From Candidatus Defluviicoccus seviourii (GTDB lineage: Bacteria > Pseudomonadota > Alphaproteobacteria > Rhodospirillales > Defluviicoccaceae), in contig UXAT02000004.1 in the NCBI GenBank assembly GCA_900609035.2, positions 1 to 64,000 of the forward strand: DNA of 64,000 bases, in the 5' to 3' direction. Below, in pieces: positions 40,570 through 49,706 of this stretch. The notes below the pieces were generated by a model. That model saw only the letters and a program-made list of their open reading frames with translations. It searched no databases and was not told where the DNA came from. The stretch's first letter is position 1, and each line of letters begins with the position of its first letter. Made by a program: the position numbers and the translations under genes.

Positions 40570-42453
40570 TCAGGAGATGCCACCCGGCTGCCGCCCACGC
40601 TGGCGGCGGGCCCGGCGCAGGGCCGCCACGACGACGGCGACAAGGCAAACGAACGCTGGCACGACTGCGATGTTGGCGGCCTTGATGGTCGACTCAAGTC
40701 CTTCGATATCGCTGCGAAGCGCATGCTGGACGTTGCGCAGCTCGCGGCGGACGGTGAGGATCTCGCCGCGGAAGCGGTCGATCGCGGCCTTGTCGTCAGC
40801 CGTCAGCAGAAACTCGCCACTACCCCGCTCTCCCCCCCGGTTCAAGCTCTTGAGCTTGCCCTGCAGCTCGCTCAAGCGTGCTTGCAGCTGCTCTTCCTTG
40901 GCGCGGTACTGCAGCTCGGCATCGCGGCGGAACGCCTCGATCAGGGTGAATGGGCGATAGGACGTACCGCGCCCGCGCAGGCCGATCAGGGCTTCGCTGC
41001 CGCTTAGGTTTTCCAGCGCGTTGGCGATGAAGTCAGCGTTGTTGGCAGACGGCACCAACACCTGCTCGCCGAAGAACTCGCCGGCCGAAACCCAGAACCG
41101 ATCGTAAAGCATATCGATGTCGGCAATGACGATGACATCGATCGGCTTCGCCGGTTCTCCGGCTGCGCTCGGCTCAGCACCTGTCCTTTCCGCTGCCGGT
41201 GCTGGCGCAGGCCCGCCGGTGAGCCGGGCCGCGAGCGTGAGCGGTTTTCCGGAAGGAACGAAGGCGCGCAGGAGGCGGGCGACATCGGGCATGAAGCGCA
41301 CGTCCGCGAGGTCGATCGCCATTGAGCGCGGCCCGGTCGTGAGCACGGGTGTGAAGCTGGTCTTTGCCCCCTCGATCGGCTCCAGGATGCCGGCGGTCGC
41401 GAGATTGAGCCGCTCGACATTGGCAAAAATCGGATCCTCGCGATCAAAGCCCTGCGTGCCCAAAGTCAACCAGGCAACGTAATCGCCAAGAACCGCACCG
41501 CGGGCTCCCGTACTGACCCGCCGCGCGGCATCGAGATCGCCCGCCACCTTGTCCGGCACCATCTTCACGCCCCACCCGGCGAGGATCTGTGCCGCAAGCG
41601 CGCCAGCCTCGGCCTCGGGCGGGGGCGCCCCTTGCGCGGACTCGACCAGGGGATCGAGGAACACCATCGCCCGACTACCGCCGCGAACAAAGGCGTCGAT
41701 CGCCTTCAGCGCGTCTTCGCCCAGCTGTTGCGGCGCGATCACCATCAGCACGTCGATGCCTTCAGGCACCGCCGCGAGATCGCCATCAAGCCGCTCAATC
41801 TCGAAGAAGTCGTTGAGCTGGCCGAGGATCAACGGTTCACCGGCATTGGCTGAAAGACCGGCGGGGGCGCTTGCCAGGGCCGCGCTGCCGATCAGGCCGA
41901 GCTTCGGCAGGTTCGGTTTGACCAGCGTGTAAAGGAGCTTGGTAAGGTCGTACTCGAGGAACGGTTCGCGCTCGAGGTTGAAAAACGGGATCGTGGCGCG
42001 GCCATCGGTCGTGTTCGCCGCCGCAAGCCCAAAGTAGCCGAGGTCGCCTGCGGCGGTAACCGGAACCCCTTGGATGCCATCGGCGACGGCGCGGTCCTCC
42101 GCATCGGAGAAGGGCTCAGGGTCAAGCAGCTGCAAGCTGACACGGCCACCGGCGAGGCCGGCGTACCGCTGCAGGAGTTCCCGAACGCGCGCGTAGTGGG
42201 CCGCGTACCGGGGCGCGGCTTCGGCCAGGTTGCGGGAGAAGTAGAGGCGCAGGCTGATCGGCTCGTCGATCGCGGCAAGCGTCCGTTTCGTTCCTTCCGA
42301 GACGGTGTAAAGGCGCCCCTCGGTCAGGTCGAGCTGATAGCCGCGCAGGGCCACATCCGCAAACAGGTTGACGGCAAGAAACAAGACGGCGCCGACAGCA
42401 AGGCCGGCGAGACCGAGGCGGGAGCCTTCCAGGCGCTTCAGCAGCCCCGTCAT
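40570..42453 (-). CDS. GldG-like ABC auxiliary membrane protein
   Basis: A 627-residue protein with an N-terminal helix (about 13-35), a large periplasmic portion (QLDLTEGRLYTVSEGTKR, VSLQLLDPEPFSDAEDRA, DVLMVIAPQQLGEDALKAIDAFV), and a C-terminal helix (about 597-612). The family is that of GldG, an auxiliary component of ABC systems first known from gliding Bacteroidetes but also found in proteobacteria lacking gliding. The function here is unknown. It lies nine bases after the permease gene. Confidence 0.75.
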   Translation of the reverse strand: MTGLLKRLEGSRLGLAGLAVGAVLFLAVNLFADVALRGYQLDLTEGRLYTVSEGTKRTLAAIDEPISLRLYFSRNLAEAAPRYAAHYARVRELLQRYAGLAGGRVSLQLLDPEPFSDAEDRAVADGIQGVPVTAAGDLGYFGLAAANTTDGRATIPFFNLEREPFLEYDLTKLLYTLVKPNLPKLGLIGSAALASAPAGLSANAGEPLILGQLNDFFEIERLDGDLAAVPEGIDVLMVIAPQQLGEDALKAIDAFVRGGSRAMVFLDPLVESAQGAPPPEAEAGALAAQILAGWGVKMVPDKVAGDLDAARRVSTGARGAVLGDYVAWLTLGTQGFDREDPIFANVERLNLATAGILEPIEGAKTSFTPVLTTGPRSMAIDLADVRFMPDVARLLRAFVPSGKPLTLAARLTGGPAPAPAAERTGAEPSAAGEPAKPIDVIVIADIDMLYDRFWVSAGEFFGEQVLVPSANNADFIANALENLSGSEALIGLRGRGTSYRPFTLIEAFRRDAELQYRAKEEQLQARLSELQGKLKSLNRGGERGSGEFLLTADDKAAIDRFRGEILTVRRELRNVQHALRSDIEGLESTIKAANIAVVPAFVCLVAVVVAALRRARRQRGRQPGGIS

Positions 42454-42462
42454 TGCCGCCCC

Positions 42463-43197
42463 TCACAGCCCCTTTCTGGCGTTGACGATGATGGTCGTCG
42501 CGAACAGCCAGAAGACGATCATCGAGACGAAGAAAACCAGGTCGCGGAGATCGATCACGCCCTTGGTGATGGTCGAAAAATGCGAAAGGAAGCTGAGCGA
42601 CGCCACCGCATCGACCACCGCCGCAGGGGCGATCGCGCGCACCGTCTCCAGGACCAGCTCGACACCGCTCATCGTAAAGAGGAAACACACCGTGGCGCCA
42701 AGGATGAAGGCGACAACCTGGTTGCGGGTCAGGGCCGACATGCACGAGGTGATGGCGAGGAAGGCGCCTGCCATCAACAGGCTGCCGACGTAGGAAGCTA
42801 GGATGACGCCGTTATCGGGCTCACCAAGTATATTGACCGTGAGCCACATCGGCGCCGTGAGCGCGAGCGCGGCGGCAATGAACGCCCACGCGGCGAGGAA
42901 CTTGCCGATGACGGCCGCGGTCGTCGTCACCGGCATGGTGGTGAGCAGCTCGATCGTTCCGGTCTTGCGCTCCTCCGCCCACAGCCGCATGCCGACGGCA
43001 GGGATCAGAAACAAGAACAGCCACGGGTGGAACGTGAAGAAAGTATCGAGCGCCGCCTGCCTGCGCTCGAAGAATCCGCCGACATAGAAGGTCAGGGCGG
43101 CGCTGACGGCAAGAAAGATGATGATGAACACGTACGCCACCGGCGTCGCGAAGTAGGCGACAAGCTCCCGCTTGGCGATAGCGGCGACGCTACGCAT
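42463..43197 (-). CDS. ABC-2 type permease (GldF-like)
   Basis: A 244-residue permease with six predicted transmembrane helices and the ABC-2 hallmarks: RELVAYFATPVAYVF near the start and LWAEERKTGTIELLTTMPVT at about 72-91. It should form the membrane channel with the ATPase gene upstream. Its ATG overlaps the ATPase stop by 8 bases, and the GldG-like gene follows after 9 bases. Substrate unknown. Confidence 0.85.
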   Translation of the reverse strand: MRSVAAIAKRELVAYFATPVAYVFIIIFLAVSAALTFYVGGFFERRQAALDTFFTFHPWLFLFLIPAVGMRLWAEERKTGTIELLTTMPVTTTAAVIGKFLAAWAFIAAALALTAPMWLTVNILGEPDNGVILASYVGSLLMAGAFLAITSCMSALTRNQVVAFILGATVCFLFTMSGVELVLETVRAIAPAAVVDAVASLSFLSHFSTITKGVIDLRDLVFFVSMIVFWLFATTIIVNARKGL

Positions 43198-44191
43198 GGC
43201 CGGAACCTGCTCTCCCCGGCCTTGCTTCTTCCGGACTTGTTCCCTCCGGTCTTGCTCCCTCGGGGGCGGTCAGCGCACGGAAAACGTCGTCAAGGCGACC
43301 GCGCTCGACGCCGAGCGAGTCGACTTCGATGCTGTGGGCATGCAGTCCATGCGCTACGGCCGCAAGCGGTGCCGCACCTTCGTGGGCCAGCACGTAAAAG
43401 GTGACAAGGCCATCGGCGGCCGGGAGTCGCTCGACTGCCTGCGGGGTGGCAACGTCCCTCAACACCATTGCCGCCGCATCCGCCGCACCGGCAGGAACCA
43501 CCAGGCGAACCGCGTTGTGCCGGGGCAGTCGCGCAAGGAGACTTTCCGCTGTGCCATCGGCGGCAATGCGGCCTTGTGCGATCACGACCGCGCGCGTGCA
43601 GACCGACTCGACCTCCTCCAGAATATGGGTCGAGACAATGATGGCCTTCTCCTTGCCCATGCCACGGATCAGCTCGCGGACGTGATGCTTTTGGTTGGGA
43701 TCAAGGCCGTCGGTCGGTTCATCCAGGATCAACACCGGTGGATCGTGCAGCATCGCCTGCGCCAGGCCGACTCGGCGCTTATAGCCCTTCGACAGCGTGT
43801 CGATTGGCCGTTCGAGGACATCGCCCAGAGCAACGGTGTCGACGATCTCCGCCAGCCGCTGCCGCCTTGCCGCGCCGCGGTAGCCGCGAATTTCGGCCAC
43901 GAAGGAGAGAAAGGCGGCGCAGGTCATGTCCCCATAAAGCGGCGCGCCCTCGGGCAGATAGCCAAGCCGGCGCTTGGCTGCGATCGATTCGGTCGCGACA
44001 TCGAAGCCGCAGATGGCCGCCCGCCCGCGCGACGGCTCAAGGAAGCCCGCCAGCATGCGCATGGTCGTCGTCTTGCCGGCGCCATTGGGACCGAGGAAGC
44101 CCAGCACTTCGCCCTTGTCAACCGCAAGCGTCAGGCCGTCGACGGCCCGCACCGGGCCGAAGTGCTTGCTCAAGCCGTCCATGACGATCAT
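43190..44191 (-). CDS. ABC transporter ATP-binding protein (GldA-like)
   Basis: A 333-residue ATPase with Walker A GPNGAGKTTT (about 37), signature LSKGYKRRVGLAQAM, Walker B VLILDEPTDGLD and the H-loop STHILEEV. A C-terminal extension of about 110 residues follows the ATPase core and ends in Glu/Pro/Arg-rich sequence. The ATG at 44191 gives the family's usual N-terminus and has GGAT 8 bases upstream; ATG 44200 is also open. First gene of the Gld-like set, divergent from the FecR gene. Confidence 0.85.
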   Translation of the reverse strand: MIVMDGLSKHFGPVRAVDGLTLAVDKGEVLGFLGPNGAGKTTTMRMLAGFLEPSRGRAAICGFDVATESIAAKRRLGYLPEGAPLYGDMTCAAFLSFVAEIRGYRGAARRQRLAEIVDTVALGDVLERPIDTLSKGYKRRVGLAQAMLHDPPVLILDEPTDGLDPNQKHHVRELIRGMGKEKAIIVSTHILEEVESVCTRAVVIAQGRIAADGTAESLLARLPRHNAVRLVVPAGAADAAAMVLRDVATPQAVERLPAADGLVTFYVLAHEGAAPLAAVAHGLHAHSIEVDSLGVERGRLDDVFRALTAPEGARPEGTSPEEARPGRAGSGHA

Positions 44192-44473
44192 TGCCGTCAT
44201 CCGAATGTCGGGGTTCCTCGAAGAAGATCAAGCGCAGGCTGCCGCGCGCACGACGCCGCTACCGACCACTCAATGTAATCAGGTTGCGCAAGAGGGCAAG
44301 CGATTCGCGGTATCGCCGCTGCGGCCCCAAGCGGGGTGCCTATTTCGGCGGCCGGTGACCGGTGTTTAGTTGCCGGGGCGGCAGGAAGTCGTTTAGTCTT
44401 GTGCCAAATCCTCGCGTGCGGGGCGGGGGGAGCGATATTCCTAACCATGCGATCGACGGACACCAGGTTGACG

Positions 44474-46117
44474 ATGAGGCGCATCGGGCGCTGGCTCCTC
44501 GCTCTCGGATGCGTCGTTGTGCTCGCGCGCGCGCCGCAGGCGTTGGCCACCGAGTGGCTCTACACCGTACGTCCGGGCGATACGCTGTGGGATGTGAGCG
44601 AAACCTATCTGATTGACATCGGCTACTGGCAGCGTCTGCAGACGCTGAACCGGGTCGCCGATCCGCAAAACCTGCCGCCCGGTTCGCGCCTGCGGATCCC
44701 GGTCGAATGGATGCGCATCAAGCCGGCGCCGGCGCGAATTATGGCTGTCGAAGGTGAGGCGACCGTTCAGTCCGCCGACGGCCAGCACCAGACGGCTGCT
44801 GTCGCGGATATGGAGATCGAGCCGGGCGACGAAGTGACGACGGCAGCGGACAGCAGCGTCAGTCTCGAGTTTGCTGACGGTTCGACGCTCAGGGTCGCGG
44901 CCGAAAGCCGCGTCGTTCTCGATATCTTGAGTGTCGCCGGCGGGAATGCCTTCGCTGATACCCGCCTGCGCTTGCTCAAGGGCTCCACCACCATGAAGGC
45001 GCGGGCGTTGCGGACAAGCGGCTCGCGGACCGAGATCAGGACACCGGCAGCGCTTTCGGCCGTTCGGGGAACCGATTTTCGTGTCGGCGTTCTGGAAGCC
45101 AACGAGGCGATGCGCACGGAAGTGCTCTCGGGCCAGGTCGCGGTCAGTGCGCGTGCAAAGACGGTCGCGATCGCGGCCGGCTTCGGCACTGTCGTCGATT
45201 TGGGCGCACCGCCGCGGCCGCCGCGGCCCCTGTTGCCGGCCCCGGCGCTGACCGACGTACCGGCCGTCCTCGAACGAGTGCCGGTGCGGATCCGGGTCGC
45301 CGAAGTGAAAGGCGCGACCGCTTATCGCCTGGAGATCGCGCGCGATGCTGCGTTTACGCAGGTCGTCGCTGAGCGCGTTGCGCCGACACCTTCGATCACC
45401 GGGCCGGACCTTGCCGACGGCCCCTATTTCCTGCGGGTGCGTGCCATCGACGCCTTGGGACAGGAGGGACTCGACGCCACCCGCGAATTCGTCCTCAATG
45501 CCCGGCCGGAGCCGCCGTTCCCGCTCGAACCGAACGAGGGCGGCGTGGCGCCCGACGGTCTGCCACAGTTCCGTTGGAGCGAGCCGGACGAGGCAGCCGC
45601 CTACCGCTTCCAGCTCGCCGCCGGTGACGATTTTGCCGCTCCGCTGGTAGCGGCAGACCACTTGAGCGAAGCGCGCTTTGCGGTTACCGACGCTCTGCCG
45701 CCCGGGACCTATCGCTGGCGGGTCGCCACCATCGACAAGCGGGGCGAAGAAGGACCGTTTAGCGACCCACAGCGGCTGCGTGTTCCGCAGCCGGGACCAG
45801 TGCCGGAGCAGCCGGACCTGTCCGACGAGGCGATGGTGATCCGCTGGCCGGCCGGCCTCGCCGGCGATCGTTTCCGCTTCCAGATGGCGCGTGACAACGC
45901 TTTTACCGATGTTGTCGTCGACCGGGAGACGACCGAGCCGTCGATCAAACTGGAGCGGCCGGAAGGCGGGGTCGTCTTCATCCGCGTACAGACGATCGAC
46001 GCCGCCGGTGAGGCCAGCGCCTTCAGCGCGCCGCAGCGGATCGAGTTGCCGTCCGACCCGCTTTGGCTCATCTCAGTGCCCATCCTGAGCGTTCTCCTTG
46101 CGCTGATTCTCCTATGA
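44474..46117 (+). CDS. LysM-FecR protein with fibronectin-like repeats
   Basis: A 547-residue exported protein. The signal peptide (1-26) is followed by a LysM domain (29-76; VRPGDTLWDVSETYL, PPGSRLRIPVEW) and a FecR domain (about 95-230; VEPGDEVTTAADSSVSLEFADGSTLRV type). Three or more fibronectin/Ig-like segments (255-520) come before a C-terminal hydrophobic anchor (529-547). LysM binds peptidoglycan, and FecR domains usually sense and relay envelope signals. The ATG at 44474 has AGG six bases upstream; ATG 44447 is possible. It ends with an ATGA overlap with the CHASE2 gene, so both are one unit. Confidence 0.75.
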   Translation: MRRIGRWLLALGCVVVLARAPQALATEWLYTVRPGDTLWDVSETYLIDIGYWQRLQTLNRVADPQNLPPGSRLRIPVEWMRIKPAPARIMAVEGEATVQSADGQHQTAAVADMEIEPGDEVTTAADSSVSLEFADGSTLRVAAESRVVLDILSVAGGNAFADTRLRLLKGSTTMKARALRTSGSRTEIRTPAALSAVRGTDFRVGVLEANEAMRTEVLSGQVAVSARAKTVAIAAGFGTVVDLGAPPRPPRPLLPAPALTDVPAVLERVPVRIRVAEVKGATAYRLEIARDAAFTQVVAERVAPTPSITGPDLADGPYFLRVRAIDALGQEGLDATREFVLNARPEPPFPLEPNEGGVAPDGLPQFRWSEPDEAAAYRFQLAAGDDFAAPLVAADHLSEARFAVTDALPPGTYRWRVATIDKRGEEGPFSDPQRLRVPQPGPVPEQPDLSDEAMVIRWPAGLAGDRFRFQMARDNAFTDVVVDRETTEPSIKLERPEGGVVFIRVQTIDAAGEASAFSAPQRIELPSDPLWLISVPILSVLLALILL

Positions 46118-48993
46118 ACGCCGAGCACAGACAGGTTCGGACTGTCATCGGCTCGGCTCCAGCGCTGAAGCTCATCGTCGCCGGGGTTGTCGCAGCGGCC
46201 GCACTCCTTGCGGTCGCTCGGGACTGGCTCTGGCCGATCGATCACGCTCTCTATGACGTTGCCCTGCTCGCTTACCACCGTCCCGCCCCCGAAGATGTCA
46301 TCATCGTTGCCGTCGACGAGGAAAGCCTTCCCGAACTCGGAGCGTGGCCGCTGCCGCGGCGTGTCTATGCTGCCGTGGTCGACGTCTTGCACCGCGCCGG
46401 CGCGAAGGTGATCGCGATCGATGTCATCTTCGCCGACACGAACCCGCTCGATGCCGAAGGCGATCGGCTCCTCGTCGCGCACGCGGCCGAGAGCGGACGG
46501 GTCGTGATGCCGGTCGCTTTCGAGCACCTGCGCCAGGACGGTCAATTGATCGAGCTGGTGCCGTTTCCGGCGCTGGCCGCGGTCGCAGCCGGCTTCGGTC
46601 ATGTCGATGTCGAGCTTGACAGCGGCGGTCGCAGCCGGCGGCTGTTTCTCAGCGCCGGCCTCGGCGCACCCGTCTGGCCAGCCTTCGCGCTCGCGACACT
46701 GCAGGTTGCGGATCCGATCGCGGCTGCAGCGGCAGGCGGATGGGGCGCGCGGCTGCGACAGGCCGACGTTGATGAAGGCGCCAGAGATCCCTTCGTCTGG
46801 GTACGCCGCAACCCGTTTCTGGTGGCTTTTGCCGGGCCGCCGGGTCACTTCCGCCGGGTTGGCCTTGCCGACGTCATCCACGGCCGCGTCCCGACCGATG
46901 TCTTTCGCGATGCGACGGTGTTCGTCGGTGCAACGGCGGTGATGACCGGCGACCGCCTCGCGGTCGGCGGAATCACCGGCAACCCGATGATGTCCGGCGT
47001 CGAATTCAACGCCAACGCCTTCGATGCTCTGCGGCGGGGGCTGTTGCTTCGGCCGCTGGCACCGCTGATGGCGATCGCCCTGACCCTGGGTTTGATTTCG
47101 CTCCCAGCACTCGTCCATGCAGCCGGCATGCGCCGCGCGCCGGTCCTGGTGGCGGGCGGTCTGTTGTCACTGATCACCAGCGCCGCGCTCCTGGCCGGCG
47201 CGCAGCTCTGGTTTTCGCCCGCTGCCGCGCTTTTGGCGCTGGTCATCTGCGGCTTGGCCTGGACGGCGGTAGATCTCGACCGGGAGCGGGGAGAAATCCG
47301 CTCGGAGCGGGCGATCGCGCGAACGGCCCTGCGCTCGATCTCCGATGCCGTCATGACCCTGGATGGCGACGGCCGGATCCGGCACATGAACACGGTGGCG
47401 CAACGGCTCACTGGCAGCCCCGAAGCCGACGCAATCGGTCGACCGGTTGACGGTGTCGTCTGCCTCTCGGACGCGATCGGCCGCGCCCGGATCAGCATTG
47501 CCGCGCTGGCAGCGTCTGCAGCAGCGAAAGGCGTCATGATGCTGAGTGGCCCGCTGTTGCGATCGAAGAGCGGCGAAGAGCGCAAGGTCCAGGTCTCACT
47601 CGCCGTCATTCGCGCCGCTTCCGGCGCGGCCGAGGGGGCGGTGCTCGTCTTTACCGACGTTACCGACCTGCACCGCATGGCGAACGCGATCGCCGAACAG
47701 GCCGGTCGGGATCAGATCACACAGCTGCAAAACCGCAAGGCCTTCCTGCAGCGGCTGGGGCGGGTGCTGTCGGCGGCGCGACGCGAGGAGCTGCTGGTTG
47801 CCGTCCTCGAACTGCGCTTGGACAAGTTTTCCACGGTAAGCGAGGACCTCGGCCCTGCTGCTGCGGAGCTGCTGCTGAAGGGCGCGGTCGAACGCCTGTG
47901 CGCGGTCGTCGACCGGCCAGATCTGCTCGCCCGCGTCAATACCGATAGCTTCGCCCTGATCGTCGATACCTTGCGCACGTTGGATGCGGTCACTTTCCTG
48001 GCGCACCGGTTGCGCAAGGCATTCGACGCGCCGTTCGTCATCCAGGGGTTCAAGGCTTGGACGAGCCTGAGCATCGGCGTCGCCTACTTTCCGCGCGACG
48101 CCAGGGCGCCGGATCCCTTGCTGACGCGGGCCGGGCAGGCCGCGCGGCGCGCCCGCCAAGCTGGCGGCAACAAAGTTCATTACTGTGCCGATCACGCCAA
48201 CGTGGTCGACATCAATCGTGCCAGGCTGGTCATCAGCTTGAAGAGCGCCGTTGAAAGGCAGGACACTGCACTGCTTTACCAGCCGCAGGTGGACTTCAAG
48301 TCGGGTCGCACGGTTGGTATCGAGGCATTGTTGCGGCTGAGCACCCCGCGGATGCGCGGCCTGGGGCCGGCCGAGTTCGTGCCGATGATCGAGGAGGCTG
48401 GGCTCATCGGAGCGGCTGGGGAATGGGTCTTGCGGACCGCCTGCTGTCAGCTCAGGGAATGGCACCAGCTGGGCTGGAACGATCTCTTCGTCTCGATCAA
48501 TCTGACGCCGCGGCAGCTCCTCGAATCAGGGCTGACGGAACGGATCCGACGCGTGCTCGACGAGGCCGGTCTTGACGGTCGCTACCTCTGGCTTGAAATC
48601 ACGGAGCTGGCGCTCTTGTCCGATTACGAGCAGGCTGCCGCGGTGATTCAGGGCATCCGCGAGCTTGGCGTCAGCTTCTGCATCGACGACTTCGGCACCA
48701 CGTGCTCATCCCTGCTTGATCTGGAACGGCTGCCGATCCAGGGCGTCAAGATCGATGCCGGCCTGATTCAAGAGGGAATCGACCATCCCGAACATGCGGC
48801 GGTGATCGCTGCGATCGCAGTGATGGCGCATGCGATGCGCCTTGACGTCGTCGCCAAGGGTGTCGAGACACAACGGCATGTCGATTTCGTGATCGAGCGG
48901 GAGTTCGATCGTGGGCAGGGGTACTTCCTCGGCAGACCGGTTTCAGCGGCCCAATTCTTGTCATATTTGTCGGCGAATATTTCAACCGGGTGA
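46114..48993 (+). CDS. CHASE2-PAS-degenerate GGDEF-EAL membrane protein
   Basis: A 959-residue protein with an N-terminal helix (about 17-36), a periplasmic CHASE2 domain (about 40-300; HALYDVALL, EDVIIVAVDEESLPELG), three helices (315-385), PAS (415-530), GGDEF-like (545-700) and EAL (710-950). The GGDEF signature is replaced by NTDSF (609-613), so cyclase activity is unlikely. EAL retains IEALLR, an Asn in SINLTPRQLLE, EITE and DDFG, but the usual Glu of EGVE is Lys915 (AKGVE). That residue is required for metal and catalysis in known EAL phosphodiesterases. The protein is therefore probably a c-di-GMP-binding sensor or a non-enzyme. It is coupled to the LysM-FecR gene. Confidence 0.8.
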   Translation: MNAEHRQVRTVIGSAPALKLIVAGVVAAAALLAVARDWLWPIDHALYDVALLAYHRPAPEDVIIVAVDEESLPELGAWPLPRRVYAAVVDVLHRAGAKVIAIDVIFADTNPLDAEGDRLLVAHAAESGRVVMPVAFEHLRQDGQLIELVPFPALAAVAAGFGHVDVELDSGGRSRRLFLSAGLGAPVWPAFALATLQVADPIAAAAAGGWGARLRQADVDEGARDPFVWVRRNPFLVAFAGPPGHFRRVGLADVIHGRVPTDVFRDATVFVGATAVMTGDRLAVGGITGNPMMSGVEFNANAFDALRRGLLLRPLAPLMAIALTLGLISLPALVHAAGMRRAPVLVAGGLLSLITSAALLAGAQLWFSPAAALLALVICGLAWTAVDLDRERGEIRSERAIARTALRSISDAVMTLDGDGRIRHMNTVAQRLTGSPEADAIGRPVDGVVCLSDAIGRARISIAALAASAAAKGVMMLSGPLLRSKSGEERKVQVSLAVIRAASGAAEGAVLVFTDVTDLHRMANAIAEQAGRDQITQLQNRKAFLQRLGRVLSAARREELLVAVLELRLDKFSTVSEDLGPAAAELLLKGAVERLCAVVDRPDLLARVNTDSFALIVDTLRTLDAVTFLAHRLRKAFDAPFVIQGFKAWTSLSIGVAYFPRDARAPDPLLTRAGQAARRARQAGGNKVHYCADHANVVDINRARLVISLKSAVERQDTALLYQPQVDFKSGRTVGIEALLRLSTPRMRGLGPAEFVPMIEEAGLIGAAGEWVLRTACCQLREWHQLGWNDLFVSINLTPRQLLESGLTERIRRVLDEAGLDGRYLWLEITELALLSDYEQAAAVIQGIRELGVSFCIDDFGTTCSSLLDLERLPIQGVKIDAGLIQEGIDHPEHAAVIAAIAVMAHAMRLDVVAKGVETQRHVDFVIEREFDRGQGYFLGRPVSAAQFLSYLSANISTG

Positions 48994-49233
48994 GGCACGC
49001 TGACTCGGGTTTTCTACCGGCGTAACCGGTGACCGATAGCCACGGGGGAAGAAGTTGGGTGGCCTGTAGCCGCAGGTTCACTTCGCCGGGGTCGCAGAGT
49101 CAGGCCTGAAGGGCTGGCCTGTGGGTCCGGTCTGTGGGTCTGGCGCGAAAGCTTCGCAAGACACTATCATATCACCGCGAGCTGGGAGGTCGCGGGTGGC
49201 ATCTTCTCGGTCGGAAGGAGGAGCGTTGGCCCG
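48994..49233. other. Intergenic region upstream of the pseudo-receiver
   Basis: About 240 bases with no gene found. It ends in AAGGAGGAG, the ribosome-binding site of the receiver gene. No strong hairpin or promoter pair was recognised. Confidence 0.3.
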
Positions 49234-49665
49234 ATGCCGTCTGAACCCGAGTGCGAGCGGTCGCTCGATGTCCTCATTCTCGATGCTGCGCCGTTGAGTC
49301 AATCGATGCTTGTCTCGCTCCTTGAGGTCGCAGGACATCGGAGCTACGCGAGCGAGTCTGTCGACGATGCGCTGACCGCGATCGAGGAATTCGACTTCGA
49401 TCTCCTTCTGATCAATGCCAACAAGCCGGACAAGGAGATCCTTGATTTCGTCAAGCTGTTGCGATTCGCGCAGATGGGGGAGCCGCAGTTACCGATTGTC
49501 CTGCTGACTGCCTGGTGCGACGACGCGAATCGGCTCGATTGCAACGAGGCCGGAATTGACCTTGTCCTCGAAAAGCCGATTGCCCCGACCGTGCTGACGC
49601 AGTCGATCGTCTCCTGCGCCGTGCCAGAGCGTCGCCGGCGCGGCACTGCACAGGATCGCCGCTAA
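49234..49665 (+). CDS. Receiver-like protein lacking the phosphoacceptor Asp
   Basis: A 143-residue single receiver fold. The beta-3 strand reads DLLLINANKP, so the phosphoacceptor Asp is Asn61, and the acidic pocket retains only Asp17. The conserved Thr (VLLTAW) and Lys (LEKPI) remain. Phosphorylation is unlikely. It may act as a pseudo-receiver in protein contacts, perhaps for the CHASE2 protein encoded just upstream, but nothing ties the two directly. AAGGAGGAG lies about 10 bases before the ATG. The basic tail RRRRGTAQDRR may bind nucleic acid. Confidence 0.7.
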   Translation: MPSEPECERSLDVLILDAAPLSQSMLVSLLEVAGHRSYASESVDDALTAIEEFDFDLLLINANKPDKEILDFVKLLRFAQMGEPQLPIVLLTAWCDDANRLDCNEAGIDLVLEKPIAPTVLTQSIVSCAVPERRRRGTAQDRR

Positions 49666-49706
49666 GGGGCTCGCTCGCTGCGGGCGGCCGGGTGGCCGGC
49701 AGGTGG

